Positions 24,166-35,749 of a DNA stretch of 64,000 bases are shown here, one piece after another (position 1 is the stretch's first letter; each line of letters starts with the position of its first letter). The stretch is from Sacculina carcini (Eukaryota > Arthropoda > Thecostraca > Sacculinidae): the NCBI GenBank assembly GCA_916048095.2, contig OU696573.1, positions 8,023,306 to 8,087,305 of the forward strand, read 5' to 3'. The notes beneath the pieces were generated by a model. That model did no database searches and was not told the origin of the DNA. It worked only from the letters and a program-made list of their open reading frames with translations. A program made the position numbers and the translations under genes.

Positions 24166-25142
24166 AATATATATATATATATACCTACAGAGCAGATATA
24201 CGACCTAAAAACCGATGTTTATATATATATATATACGTATATACGTATATATAGTCATCACGTGGTCGCTAGTTTTCCATTCAGCAGAACCAACGTAAAC
24301 TCTTCTCGTAGTGCAATCAAACATACAAAATCACCCATGGAACAGAAGCGCACCGGTGATAAACGACAATGCAGATAAATCAATATATACCGTATGCAAC
24401 ACTGCATCAACCGAGGGAACTCGAGCTTAGCGGTAGCAGCTCCGGTTACAGTTTGTCTGTATATCATTCTCCTGAAAACCTGCAATATCAATTCTCCTGA
24501 AACCCTGCAATATCAATTCACATTATGGACATTTCCCGATAAAATAGGCAACATTTTTGACAAAGGAGCATAATAGACATTTATATGGACAACTCCTGAA
24601 ACTATTGAATATGAAACTTATGAATATGGGCATTTAGGGCATATTTCCTGAGCATGCGGTCCTTAGCCGTTAGCGTTAAATTTCAGTCATTAGATTGAAA
24701 GCCAACATTGCTTGTATCTCAACTTTTATACTAGCCTAACGATACTTGAATTAATATTTTTGCTTCGTAGCGATACTTCTGTTAACATGAAGCTGAATCA
24801 AATTTCGTTCAGCAGGAAAATTTGTCTCACATAAAGTTGCATCAAGAAGCTTAGCAATCCAGAGATAACTGGAGGAATGGAGGAAGGATTGCCTCCGGCG
24901 TAAAACAACGTTCGTGTGTGAAGCTGTTGCTAATCGCATTCAAGCGAAGCCACGCTATCAGATTGTTTACAAACGTCACGCTTGTGTGAGCCCGTACACA
25001 AGAACACCAACCACCCCGACAGGAATATCCCGTCAAGCCTGGTTTTTTATAGGAACAGAGCACAGCAGCTGTTGAAATCAACCCAAATGCATTTCTTGGA
25101 GCTAAACACTGTCACAAAATATCAACCTGTTCTTGCTGTGTT

Positions 25143-25203
<61 letters not shown>

Positions 25204-26341
25204 GTGTGTGTGTGTATGTGTGCGTGTCAGCTTGTTTGTCTTGTATGTGTATGTACACACACTTACGTGCCCGTGTCAAATTATTTTGTGCCCATATATA
25301 GCCTGTGCAAATGATTGTTAGAAACTGGTTCTAATTCATCAATGTGATGGTTGATTTGTCTACGGATAGCATTGGTTCAAGTTCGATCAAACTTCCTCAG
25401 CAAGTTCGGAACGAATAGTCCAAATCCATTTTGCTAAAATAAGTTCGAGTAAATTGTATTACGACTCCGCTAGCTAACATAAGCTGATTAACATTATCTG
25501 ATTAAAATTAGCAAGAAGAAAGTTTAACATTCAAAAAACCACTTACAATAATATAATTGTTTATTATTTAGACCAAGTGCTATATTCATACATGTGGAAC
25601 AATAGCATAAGCTATGTTCAAAATGTTACGCACTCAATTAGGCCAAAAACACGTGTGTGGCGTTATCTGCATGCATTTATAGGACCACCTAATGATTCAA
25701 GATATTATTGAATGACTAAACGCAATCAAATGCAGCTTACATGCGTCTACAAAGTCCTCTTGTGCGAACATGAGATCATACACTCATACATGGGCTGAGG
25801 CCGATTTTTAAATCCTTGACTCATTCCGATTCATCCTCCGTGTGATCAATAGAAAAATAGATGCATCGATTGGATATCTTCGGATTGTGATGCGACATCG
25901 TTTGACGAACAGGATTTCAGGAGAGTCAGTCACTAAGTTGTCCTCGTTTTGATCACGCTTGAAAGATCATGAATGCTGCTGAGCAAAAAGCAATATGATA
26001 TACCGACTTCCTTGAAGAGAATAACAAGACCGAGGATCTGTGAAATTGAACGATTTTTATGGGATTTAGAGGGAATTAGCGGCAATATAGTAATTCGAAC
26101 GTCTTCGATCGTCAGAAGATACACAACAAATTTGGCCAGGCTTAACCCTAAGAATAACGGCATTAATAACACACACAGAATAGCGTTTCATCAGTAGATG
26201 ATACAGAAACTATCAAAGGGAGGGGACGGCTTATAAACACAGGGTGTAAATTTAGTTATTATGCAAATGCAAATATGTATTGCAATAATATTTGACAAAA
26301 TATTATATATATATATATATATATTGGTGTAGCCTGGAAGA
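24166..26341. other. Unassigned sequence with (AT)n at 25144-25215
   Basis: There is no supported gene. Compound (TA)n-(GT)n lies at 25144-25215 and a short (AT)n at 26304-26326, next to the Penelope element. Several small open frames lack family signatures. Confidence 0.4.
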
Positions 26342-26759
26342 ATATTCTCATTCAGACAAACGAGATTAAACTGGATTGCCGCTTTGCAGTTTTCAATCTT
26401 CTTCTTCGTCGTCTCGATCGCTCGTGCGAGTTTTTGATGATCGCTCTTGAGCTTGTGCAGTAATTCGCCGATGTGTAACGTTTCGGAGCAGCCGGTCTCC
26501 ATCCTCAGACAATGTGGTCAACTAAATGCCGTTTGTTTGTTGTCGATTGTGTGTTTATATAGGACGTCAATTGTATGTGTTATTTTCGCGCCTCGTGTAT
26601 GCGCGCGGTGTGCGAAATTCGCACCTATGGTCGATGACACCTATGGCTCACGCTACTGCGCGCCGCCGTTTGTGGCACCTCGCGCATGGGCGCGTCCAGC
26701 TCACTGCTTGATGGGGGTCTTTGGGTGGGGAGAACACCATTTCTTCAAACTTCAGGCAA

Positions 26760-27862
26760 ACTTCTTCATGGGTTCCGCTGAAACTAAAGTGCACTCGTCC
26801 AACAAGCCAGCGACCTACTGCCGATACATCGACGACATCTTCATCCGAGTGAAGTCATCTGACGAAATTGACACTCTCAAGCGTGCTTTCGAAGAAGAAA
26901 CGTCACTAAAATTCACGCACGATAACGCACTCGACGGTCGGCTGGCATTTCTCGATGTGCTAGTACAGCTGAATAGTGGAGAGCTTAGCACAAACGTATA
27001 CACCAAGCCGACAAATATGGGACTGTGTCTGAATGGCATCAGTGAATGTCCAACAAGATATCTGCGATCCACAATCAGCGCATACATCCGTCGGGCACTG
27101 ACACACTGCTCAAGCTGGGCTTCAACGCACAAAGAGCTCGAGCGTGTCACACAGGTGCTGCTCAACAACGGTTATCCGAACGAGCAAATTTCAGACGTAA
27201 TTGCTGCAGCGCTGAACAAGCATTTCGAGAACAACTGTTTAAGCGACGCACAACAGCATATTACTCTGTACTACATAAATTCTATGTCTTCTGCGCACAA
27301 AGTCGACGAACGCGTCATGAAGGAGATTATTGAGAAGAATGTGAGACCCACTGAACCGGAGAAAAAGGTGAAATTGATAATTTATAATCGTTCACAGAAA
27401 ACATCAAGTCTGATATTGCGCAACAAAGCATGCAATGACAGGCCAGACAAGCTGCAGCGACATCATGTTGTCTACCGGTACACCTGTGAAAACGATGAGG
27501 GGTGCGGACCTCATTCCTACATCGGGATGACAACAACAACGCTGTCGCGCCGTTTGACCTGCCATCTCAGCAACGGCGCTATCAAAAACCACAATACATC
27601 GGCGCATAACACAAAGATTAGTCGAGAAGAAATAGTGGCACGAACAGACATATTGGCGCACGAAACGGACAACAGGCGCTTGAAACTTTTGGAAGCGATT
27701 TACATAACAACAATGCGCCCAAAAATCAACGTGCAATTGGAGGAAAATGGTGTTCTCCCCACCCAAAGACCCCCATCAAGCAGTGAGCTGGACGCGCCCA
27801 TGCGCGAGGTGCCACAAACGGCGGCGCGCAGTAGCGTGAGCCATAGGCGTCATCGACCATAG
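26760..27862 (+). CDS. Penelope-like RT C-terminus plus GIY-YIG endonuclease, 5'-truncated
   Basis: Element coding begins near SAETKVHSSNKPATYCRYIDDIFI. YIDD is the RT catalytic box, so fingers and most of the palm are missing. The thumb region follows (LAFLDVLVQLNSGELSTNVYTKPTN, then RRALTHCSSW). The GIY-YIG nuclease is at about 27490-27720 (HSYIGMTTTTLSRRLTCHL with the catalytic Arg, then LKLLEAIYITTMRPKINVQ with the Glu). The frame is open to 27862. The same frame extends upstream to 26447, but that part is antisense of the other arm and creates a chimeric N-terminus with no biological meaning. Lack of stops suggests a young insertion. Confidence 0.9.
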
Positions 27863-27918
27863 GTGCGAATTTCGCACACCGCGCGCATACACGAGGCGTG
27901 AAAATAACACATACAATT

Positions 27919-28012
27919 GACGTCCTATATAAACACACAATCGACAACAAACAAACGGCATTTAGTTGACCACATTGTCTGAGGATGGAGACCGGCTGCT
28001 CCGAAACGTTAC
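27919..28012 (+). ncRNA. Hammerhead-ribozyme-like core in the Penelope arm
   Basis: CTGAGGA (27979-27985) fits the CUGANGA core, a GGAG/CTCC stem (27987-27990 with 27999-28002) follows with one extra U, then GAAAC (28003-28007). An upstream GACGTC (27919-27924) could supply a GUC cleavage triplet, pairing TGACGT with ACGTTA as stem III. Stem I pairing is poor and the extra U is unusual, so activity is doubtful. The inverted arm carries the same core at 26480-26508 on the minus strand. Hammerhead motifs are known from Penelope-like elements. Confidence 0.35.
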
Positions 28013-28145
28013 ACATCGGCGAATTACTGCACAAGCTCAAGAGCGATCATCAAAAACTCGCACGAGCGATCGAGACGACGAAGAAGAAGATTGATAACTG
28101 CAAAGCGGCAATCCAGTTTAATCTCGTTTGTCTGAATGAGAATAT

Positions 28146-28544
28146 ATATATATATATATATATATATGCTGGCGTGATCAGTGGTTTAAAACAATTGTGC
28201 CAAGTGCAACACATCTCTATATGAGTAACATTAGTTGCGTGGAGCATTTAAATGTGCTACTCCGTTTCTCATCATATTCGCTGCAGCATCGTACCATCAA
28301 TACTCGGTAACTGCATCAGAAATTCATTACTTCAAGTCGGTAATGTTCATACTCTGTTCTGTACATTATTTTAAACAAGAAAATGTAATGTCATCAAAAA
28401 CCTTAATCGCTGACTAAAGCAAAACAAATCTTGTGAAGATATCTTGTCAACGGATTTTGTAATAAACATTTGAACTTGTGTGAATACTCTATGAAGACCC
28501 TGTACATATCTTATACAAATATTTGATATAGGATTTGATTTTTG
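28146..28544. other. (AT)n and unassigned sequence right of the Penelope element
   Basis: A short (AT)n run (to 28167) abuts the arm. The rest shows nothing recognisable. Confidence 0.4.
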
Positions 28545-28690
28545 ATTCGGGAGTGGAGAAAAAGTCTCATATCCGGGGCTCTCTTATATCTGGGGAAAAC
28601 TACACGTGAAGTATAGAAAACAGGCTTGAAAACATATTCCCATATAACCGAGTTTTCTTATATCCGGGATACACGGTATATCTGGGACGC
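28545..28690. repeat. 'TATATCCGGG' repeat family, copy 1
   Basis: Motifs CTTATATCTGGGG, CATATAACCGAG and CTTATATCCGGG recur at 63270-63520 with similar spacing. The pattern resembles termini of Tigger-type MITEs, but no complete terminal repeats were found. Confidence 0.5.
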
Positions 28691-29498
28691 AAAAAGAGAT
28701 GGCTGAACCTCAAGAGTCTTCTCAGATCCGACCCTGTATGTGACCAACAACTGCGACAATGGCTTGATGCATGAACCAACTGATGAGCTTCAAGACGTTG
28801 CAATTAATTATGCATGCATCTATGTACATGTATGCATGTATTTATGTGTGTGTGTGTGCGTGTGTGTGTAAGTTAGCTGTGTGACGTAATTGGGCCAATG
28901 ACCTGATGCATCAGTGTATGCAAATGCGACGGCAGAATTGTGTAGCGTATTCTCCAGGCAAGGTTTAGTAGACAAAAAAACTAACAAACAAAGTAACCAT
29001 GAAAAATTTAACTCTGTATGTCTATATGCAAACATATTCAAAAAATAATATACTATAAAGCAGGCAAGAGATTTGTTCGTATGTATGTCGTGCTTCCAAG
29101 TTGAATCTCTCGCCATCACGATATTAATATTTTATTTTTCATTTTTTATGTTTGCGTTTCAATTGCGGGCGAATCATTTGGATGAATCACTCAAAAATAG
29201 CCTATATAGCTGTAACCGAATAGTTTAGACGTTAAGCATTTAGCCGATATAGCTCACGTGCAGCGGTCATACCCACGTAGCCCTGTGCCCTGTGCACAGT
29301 CGTGTATAGTCACAAATTCCTGTATATACGCGTATTTCTGTGATAGAAAATTGGCAGCTCGGCAGTATTTTACATTACTAAGCCGCTCGGAAAAGTCCAA
29401 CATAAAACATCTCAGCAAGTCCAACATGAAAATTGTGGATATTTTTAGCGTTCACTAATAATGACATTTAACTGCACTGTTTGACTATCTGTGTGTGT

Positions 29499-29567
<69 letters not shown>

Positions 29568-31102
29568 CGTGTGTGTGTGTGTGTGTGTGAGTAAGATGTA
29601 TATTAAGACGCAAAACGTATATTTATCAACAAAAACTTCTTACTTTGCGTAAATAATTCGTAGGCTGCTTGTTGACAATGTCTTTCTTGCCTGGGGCTTC
29701 TTTCAAGCATGTGTTTTCAGTAGTATTCATAGTATTTATATATCACTACACACTAATTGTCAATTACTCCAAACATACACAACAAATTTGCTGCATTTAC
29801 AAATAATAAGACAGACGCGAGTATGCAAGCAATATTAAACAGTTTTTAGAGTCAACTTTGTCAATACCAAACATTTACATTCGCGCAGTCATTTATTTAC
29901 ACGTTCATTCATCCTCGTATGCATTTCACATCATCCAATGTAAGCCGTCTAAGCGTATTTGTAAATAAATTTCACTTTTCTTGCCTCAAAAGAATTCACT
30001 TTAGTACGCACTTAACTACAAACTGCGGTGCAAAGTTGTAGACATATTTTTGTTATTAAATCTGTTCTAAATGATGGCGTTTCAAGATCTGCATATTTGG
30101 CTCTGCTGTGTCTGTCGTGTTCGATATGGTTGAAGAATATGTGTTATTCAACCGTTTTATATATTAGTAATATTGAATGAAACTCGCATAAACAATTTAA
30201 ATTCGTAACTTAAATTCCTATTCGTATGTTTGTGGGTATATCCCGTACCGAGTCAAACTTGTTTCTCAAATTGATACATCTAACAAATTCGTTCTGTGTT
30301 ATATTACTGGCCCATACTGATAAACAGTAGGTAATATGAGGTATAAATGATTATGATATAGCATAATCATAATATCTGCTGTCAAATTGTCTCACACCTG
30401 ATCTAATTTTCCCGTACTTTTTGAGAATTCAGTACATATCGTAGATGTCGGCCTTGAAGCCCGCCTGGTCAGTCATTTAGCTCGGTGAAAATCCCGGCCA
30501 TTAGTGCCATTAAGCCAATGCTACTTTCAGGCCTGAAACACTTTGCTTTCAATTGTCCGGTCGAATATGCCCACCCAAAATTTGAACTTTTCTCCGGCTT
30601 AATTTTTCAATTACTCTGTTTATTTTACATATACAGTATGTTGAAAATAAATCAGCATTTCCTATCATCTACGTGTTAATTTACGCGTCTCATCAAACTA
30701 TTGCACATATATTTACTTTATTAAAATTGATATAACTCATGCTATAATAAAGCTTGTTCTTTTGGATAAATAAAACTTTGGCAGACTGAACTTCTTTACC
30801 CTGAGATAGCTTTGGCCATTAAGACTACCACGGAAAACATGCAGTAGAATTTTGGATTAAAATATATATTTAATGTTCGGGATCTACGGTACATCCCTTA
30901 TTTGGCATTCCAAATTCATGTTTTTATTAATATTGGCTCCCAGAAATGTTGTGTGAGGAGCAACATGGGTGTAGATCCGGGGGATGAATATGCAATACCC
31001 CCGACAAATTGGTTGGGGGGATTAATATGCAATTATACCACCCGGGAATTTTGCCGAGTTTAGCTCATTGGGTATATTGTCATTACAATTAGCATAGCAT
31101 TA
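28691..31102. other. Unassigned sequence with (GT)n at 29501-29590
   Basis: No gene was recognised. A (GT)n tract interrupted by ATGTGTGCG occupies 29501-29590. At 30976-31052 a run with GGGGG/CCCCC blocks (ATCCGGGGGATGAATATGCA) may be another MITE end. Confidence 0.4.
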
Positions 31103-31141
31103 GAAAAGGGTGCGAGCACTTAGAAAGGTTGAGAACCACTG
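31103..31141. repeat. Terminal fragment of a 'CAGTGGTTCT' hAT element
   Basis: GGGTGCGAGCACTTAG followed by AAAGGTTGAGAACCACTG is the complement of the widespread CAGTGGTTCTCAACC hAT terminus. Related copies start at 34838 and 44226. Only this end is visible. Confidence 0.6.
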
Positions 31142-31483
31142 GCATAGACAAACTAGGCGGCCGTCTAGGACCTCAGATTATTGGTTGTCGCACACATTAA
31201 CAACATTGACATTGACAATTCCGAATACTACAGCATCGTACATCAATGACGTGTTCAACATTGACCAAACGGGTCCCTCCAGCAGACTGCAGCCTGCCAA
31301 AACAATAGCGTCCAGAAGGGAACACCGCTGAATAATATTCTGGGATAGTGAAAAATTGGGTAGCAGCATTTGAGAGGGATGAAAACTGGTAAATAACAAA
31401 GGAATATTTTGTGAAAAATAAAAGATAAAAAGTAAAATAAGAGTTAAGACAGTGAAAAAATTGATAACCATTGCTGCAGAGCA

Positions 31484-31655
<172 letters not shown>

Positions 31656-31697
31656 ATATGTGCATGTGTGTATTTGTATGTGTGTGTGGGTGTACAG

Positions 31698-31828
31698 AAT
31701 CTAGCGGTGTGATGGCGGATGACACCGGTGTGGCGAGTTCGACACAGAGGGCGTTCGTGGCGTGCCGTGTTTGCGGCGATAAGGCATCGGGCTTCCACTA
31801 CGGAGTCACTTCGTGCGAGGGATGCAAG
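31698..31828 (+). CDS. E78: E78-like nuclear receptor, DBD exon 1 (first zinc finger)
   Basis: This exon encodes a short leader ([16 protein letters not shown]) and then [22 protein letters not shown], given here only by its key parts: the four zinc-binding Cys of finger 1 and the P-box start CEGCK. The [10 protein letters not shown] form is characteristic of E78 (NR1E). Acceptor TGTACAG|AA enters in phase 1. Donor CAAG|GTATCT ends in phase 0, directly before the Gly-Phe-Phe of the P-box, the classic intron position in many nuclear receptors. An in-frame ATG at 31711 could start a short isoform. The protein would be a nuclear transcription factor; E78 orthologues are ecdysone-regulated in insects. 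Confidence 0.9.
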
Positions 31829-33792
31829 GTATCTCCAGTTATTTCAACTAGCATTCCCGACAATTCCCATCTGATCTTTAGCCTTGAATGTCTTCCATGA
31901 AACGTTTGACTCGCGTTTGATGCCCAGCATGTGGTTTTTGAAACTTGTTTTGCCCATGATCTCTTCAATTACCGCATTTTCCCGTGTATAAGAGGTTATT
32001 TTAGGTTTAACTTTTCACTTTAAAAACAGGGGGTGTAATGATTCTTGCCCCACAAAAAGCAAATCTACCTTTTGGAGGCCGATCGCAGGTTCGAGTCACA
32101 GAGTTAGTGCTCTGCGAGCCCCAGACTCTTAAATCTTGGCTGTGAAAATATCCACACAAAATTTCTTACACGATACACAATCCCTTATTGCTCCAGCACG
32201 TGCTCTCTCACTCCTCACACTTCCTGCTTCCCTTTATTCCCGAGTTGCCAAATGGTTTTTTCCAATTCTCCACTCGAGGTTAATTCGCTAATTGTGGGAT
32301 GTCACGTCAGTAACAGATTGTGTTTATTTATTTTCATTTTGTTATATTATTCCCAGTTAGAGTATTCATGCACACCTATTTTATATATTTGTATCGTCAT
32401 TTTATATTAGTTTCAACAGAGGTTTGTGTGTCTACACCATACGTATTTATGACAACGAATGTTGTTATCTGCAACAACGAACACATTAACACATCACCCT
32501 AATGCACTGCTCAATGGTAAAACAACAAAGTCAGATCTAAGCATATTATAATTGTATATAATCTGCAAACAAACTCACATATGTTTGATTCATTACGCTT
32601 AAACGCACACGCATGCTCGCAATCAACAAACCTCGCACTACACACACAGCTGTTCAATTTATAATGAGCACTACGAAACTGTGTGACGCACACACACACG
32701 TTGCACACACATAAACACACACACACACACACATAAACACGCATAAGCACACGCACACACACGTTGCTACACACAAATGCTATTACATTACATTACATTA
32801 CATTACACGTTGCACACACATAAACACACAAACACACGTTGCACAAACATACACAACACACACACACACGTTGCACACACGTTGCACACACATAAACACA
32901 CATACACACGCACACACACATAAACACACACACACACACATTGCACATACAAACACACACACACATTGCACACACATAAACACACACGCATGCACATATT
33001 GACGTCACGGCCACTGCCCGCTATTCCACAAGTATTTTAGCACCAGTTTGTAATTATATCTGAAAAAACGTTTAATGAACAACACAGATGACGATACCAT
33101 TTTAGAGCTTCTATGACTTCTATGATGATGATGACGAAAAACTGGCTGGGATTGTTGAAAGGCTGACTCTAGTTGATATTTCAGATGAGAATGATGGAAA
33201 CTTTATTTATTTCTATGATGAATAAGGTTATTCAATAATAAATAACTTTTTCCATAATTGCTTCCGAAAATTGAAGGAGTCTTATATACACAAGGGTCTA
33301 CACGGGAAAAGACAGTAGTTGATATTTGGTGAATGGGTTCCACTGCCGACCATCTGATAATGATTCTGCCTTCAACGTTTACAAATACCATTGATAATAG
33401 CAGCTTTTTGAACGGTATATGAAAGAACAGTAGAAACGTATGCTAGCGTTTGACGACAAGCTTGCAATGTGCAATGTACAGAAAATGTGCAAATAATTGT
33501 AAACGCTGTATTTACATTTGAAAAAATATTTCACGTGCAAATTCGACAGTGTTATCATCAGTTGTTTTACTCATTACTCCTTTCCAGTGGGGATGTTGGT
33601 AACATCACTAGGCACAAATTCAGAAAATAAAGATGAAATCGCTTTTATGCATCTAGCTCCAAGGATCCAATATGCCCCGGTGTACACAAGTCTCAGTATT
33701 TTCCGTCTCAAACGGGCTTACAAAAAAATATGTGAGATCATGACTATTCAGTGTGTGTCTGATATTTACGGCGTGAACTGTGTTTGCATCAG
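31829..33792 (+). other. E78 intron between the two DBD exons, with a TE
   Basis: GT-AG intron of 1964 bp. Termini TTTTCCCGTGTATAAGA (about 31977) and a complementary TCTACACGGGAAAAGAC (about 33298-33314) suggest a transposon-like insertion filling most of it. It also holds an imperfect (CA)-rich minisatellite (32690-33000, units of ACGTTGCACACACATAAAC type) and a short (TTACA)n at 32782-32806. A possible tRNA-like B box, GGTTCGAGTC, lies at 32088. Confidence 0.65.
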
Positions 33793-33934
33793 GGTTTTTT
33801 CCGTCGAAGCATACAGAAACAGATCGAATATAGGTGCCTGCGAGATGGAAAGTGCATGGTGATACGTCTCAACCGCAACCGATGTCAGTATTGTCGCTTT
33901 AAGAAGTGTTTGGCAGTCGGCATGTCCCGAGATT
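33793..33934 (+). CDS. E78: E78-like nuclear receptor, DBD exon 2 (second zinc finger)
   Basis: Begins [15 protein letters not shown] and continues with [19 protein letters not shown] and [13 protein letters not shown], giving the rest of the P-box, the D-box and all four Cys of finger 2. [16 protein letters not shown] distinguishes E78 from E75 (SIQQKIQYRPC), ROR/HR3 and PPAR. Acceptor GCATCAG|GG and donor GATT|GTGAGT, phase 0 in and phase 1 out. The donor lies just after MSRD, another conserved receptor intron position. No substitution of a structural residue was seen, so DNA binding to AGGTCA-type half-sites is expected from the family. Confidence 0.95.
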
Positions 33935-34365
33935 GTGAGTAAACGCTCGTCGTGTGCTTTGTCGATGTTGATAATGTCATCAGTTGTCTTGTTAAAATTG
34001 AGATTATGAGTATTATGTCAAATCACACGTATGGGGATTACAATGTGCTTTCAGTTGTCAAAGAACAATACCTAAACACTCAGAGAACGAGGAGGATACA
34101 ATGCAGAACTCCACAAAGCGCTCAATAGAACCGGTACATGTCATTATCAAAAGTGGCTGTCCTTGGGGACAACATGCATTGGTGTAAAATATATGATACA
34201 ACTTTTTTCAAAGAAACGTGTTGCAATAGAAAAACATATGTTTCTCAGCATAGAAAAACGAGAAAAGAGGAAATTAAGTGTCTGGTGATCAGCGTTCTGT
34301 TGCTAAATATTTTTCGAAAGAAACACGTGCGCATAACATGAGTATGATCACCTTTGTGATACCAG

Positions 34366-34580
34366 CGGTGCGATATGGAAGAGTTCCGAAAAGGTGCCGT
34401 GACAGGAGCGAACAGGAGGGACGCTCGTTCAGCTCAGATGACGACGTGACGGGACGAGACGACGACGTGAGGCCATCCGCCGTGTTCGACGTGATCGTGA
34501 GCGTTTCGCAGGCTCACTTGACACACTGCCTCTATGTCGAGGACGCTGTTAAAAACATCGAGCAGAAACCGGCAAAAATA
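34366..34580 (+). CDS. E78: E78-like nuclear receptor, T-box, hinge and LBD start
   Basis: Acceptor ACCAG|CG completes the split Ser codon and gives SVRYGRVPKR, the C-terminal extension typical of E78, followed by a charged hinge (RDRSEQEGRSFSSDDD, TGRDDDVR). The start of the ligand-binding domain follows (VFDVIVSVSQAHLTHCLYVED). Donor AAAATA|GTGAGA is in phase 0, matching the next acceptor. A longer open frame beyond the donor has no family signature, so the splice is preferred. The acceptor lacks a long pyrimidine tract. Confidence 0.88.
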
Positions 34581-35208
34581 GTGAGAAACACGAAAACCAA
34601 TCCTATGACTAAGCAAAGACATGATGCTCAACTATTTATAGTTTGTAGCTAAACTTTATCAACTCGTTGCATTTGATTCAGTGTTGTTTTTACCTTATAG
34701 CCGAATCTAATCAATCAGGGAGTTGTACTATTCTGGATGTAAATAGAATTGGGAAGCTTCCATGCTTTTCATCTCCGATGCCCGGAGATACATTCGTACT
34801 AATAATGGAGTGTTAACATCTGATAAAGGGTTCATCTTAAGCAGTGTCTCTTAAACTTGTTCAGTGTTTACACCCTTTTTAAATCAGTAGTCAGTTATCG
34901 CACCCCTTGAGTTCTTGATAGCTAAATGAAAAAGATAAAAATGTAAACAGTTTTAATATTTATTATACTTCATTTCACTTTTTTCACTATTCAATATTCA
35001 TTTATACAGCTTGAAGTTACTTGATGAAAAATATGTATACTTTAAGGAAACATTTTTTCTACGGGAAAACATTTTAAGCAGAGGTCAAACATATTTCCTT
35101 CAATTCATCACAGGAGTTATCGCACCCTCTAGAAACCAGGCTCGAATCCCTAGATGTGCGAAGACCCCCGGCTAAGAACTCCTGATCTAAATAATTGTTG
35201 TGTGACAG
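34581..35208 (+). other. E78 intron with an hAT-like element
   Basis: GT-AG intron. An element from about 34840 (CAGTGTCTCTTAAACTTG) to about 35183 (complement CAGGAGTTCTTAGCCG) belongs to the CAGTGGTTCTTAAAC family. Flanks ATCTTAAG and ATCTAAAT agree at 6 of 8 bases, a possible aged target duplication. It ends about 25 bases before the acceptor of the next exon. Confidence 0.65.
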
Positions 35209-35356
35209 GATTATACGGCAGTGTCCACAGACGCTGACTCAACCGGCTATATTTATGAGGGCAGCGAAAATCGAAGATTGTGTCTCTTTCAGACATTTGC
35301 ATCTCTTCTCACGCCATCTATCCAACGAGTGGTGGAAATCGCCAAGCGAATGCCCG
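35209..35356 (+). CDS. E78: E78-like nuclear receptor, LBD exon (helix 3 region)
   Basis: Acceptor GTGACAG|GATTAT in phase 0; donor ATGCCCG|GTAATA in phase 1. Encodes an acidic linker (DYTAVSTDADSTGYIYEGSEN) and then LCLFQTFASLLTPSIQRVV and EIAKRMPG, the helix 3 and signature-motif start common to NR1 receptors (VVEFAKRIPGF in E75). The codon split at Gly continues with GFLQLDQDDQ in the next exon, reconstituting the canonical nuclear-receptor signature and confirming the junction. Confidence 0.92.
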
Positions 35357-35384
35357 GTAATAAGTCGCTTCTGGATATTGTTGT

Positions 35385-35677
35385 CAGTGGCGGCGCCAGG
35401 ACTCTTCAGATGGGGGGGGGGACTGAGGGGGGTCTAAGGAAAAAGTTGAGGGGACTTGGTGAAGCTTGAAGAGCTACAATCGAACGCTGATTACATTATA
35501 TTATAAGGGAATGGGGCACACTGAGTCCTCGAACTTGAACCAAAATTACAGGACTTCATTTGCAGTGGTAAGAAATTGTGATGTCCATGATCATGATTGT
35601 TGGGGGGGGGGGCTTAGGAGGCTTGGCATATTCGTGGGGGGCTCCAGTCCCCTAAGCTCCTCTTGTTGCCGCCACTT
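35385..35677. mobile_element. hAT-like MITE 28 bp downstream of an E78 splice donor
   Basis: The left terminus CAGTGGCGGCGCCAGG matches the element at 16699. Interior matches include GGAAAAAGTTG, GGGGACTTGGTGAAGC, GAAGAGCTACAATCGAACGC and GGCTTGGCATA. The right terminus is the complement of AGTGGCGGCAACAAG. No clear target duplication is visible. Poly-G runs may be sequencing-sensitive. Confidence 0.8.
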
Positions 35678-35749
35678 TTTTATACACATCATCAATTTTG
35701 AAATGTTCTCAGAATTCAGAGCAATTACCAGCAAATAAAGTGTCATAGG

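Larger units (their letters stand above)
26342..28145 (+). mobile_element. Truncated Penelope-like element with 401-bp inverted arms
   Basis: The left arm (26342-26742) and right arm (27745-28145) are reverse complements over equal length, with only about three mismatches that I can find (for example near 26393). Between them lies the C-terminal half of a Penelope-like reverse transcriptase with GIY-YIG endonuclease. The right arm, in sense, contains the end of that ORF, a CCTATATAAACA box, a hammerhead-like core and the start of a downstream ORF (METGCSETLHIGEL). The left arm is the same segment in antisense, joined where RT is truncated. Complex inverted or tandem arrangements are known for Penelope-like elements. 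Confidence 0.9.

Noticed and set aside
32080-32110. tRNA B-box-like GGTTCGAGTC, possible SINE or tRNA
   Set aside because: No A box, anticodon arm or SINE body could be placed around it.
33793-33934. Assignment of the receptor to E75, PPAR or HR3
   Set aside because: [13 protein letters not shown] and SVRYGRVPKR fit E78 better than E75 (QKIQYRPC), PPAR or HR3 wording.
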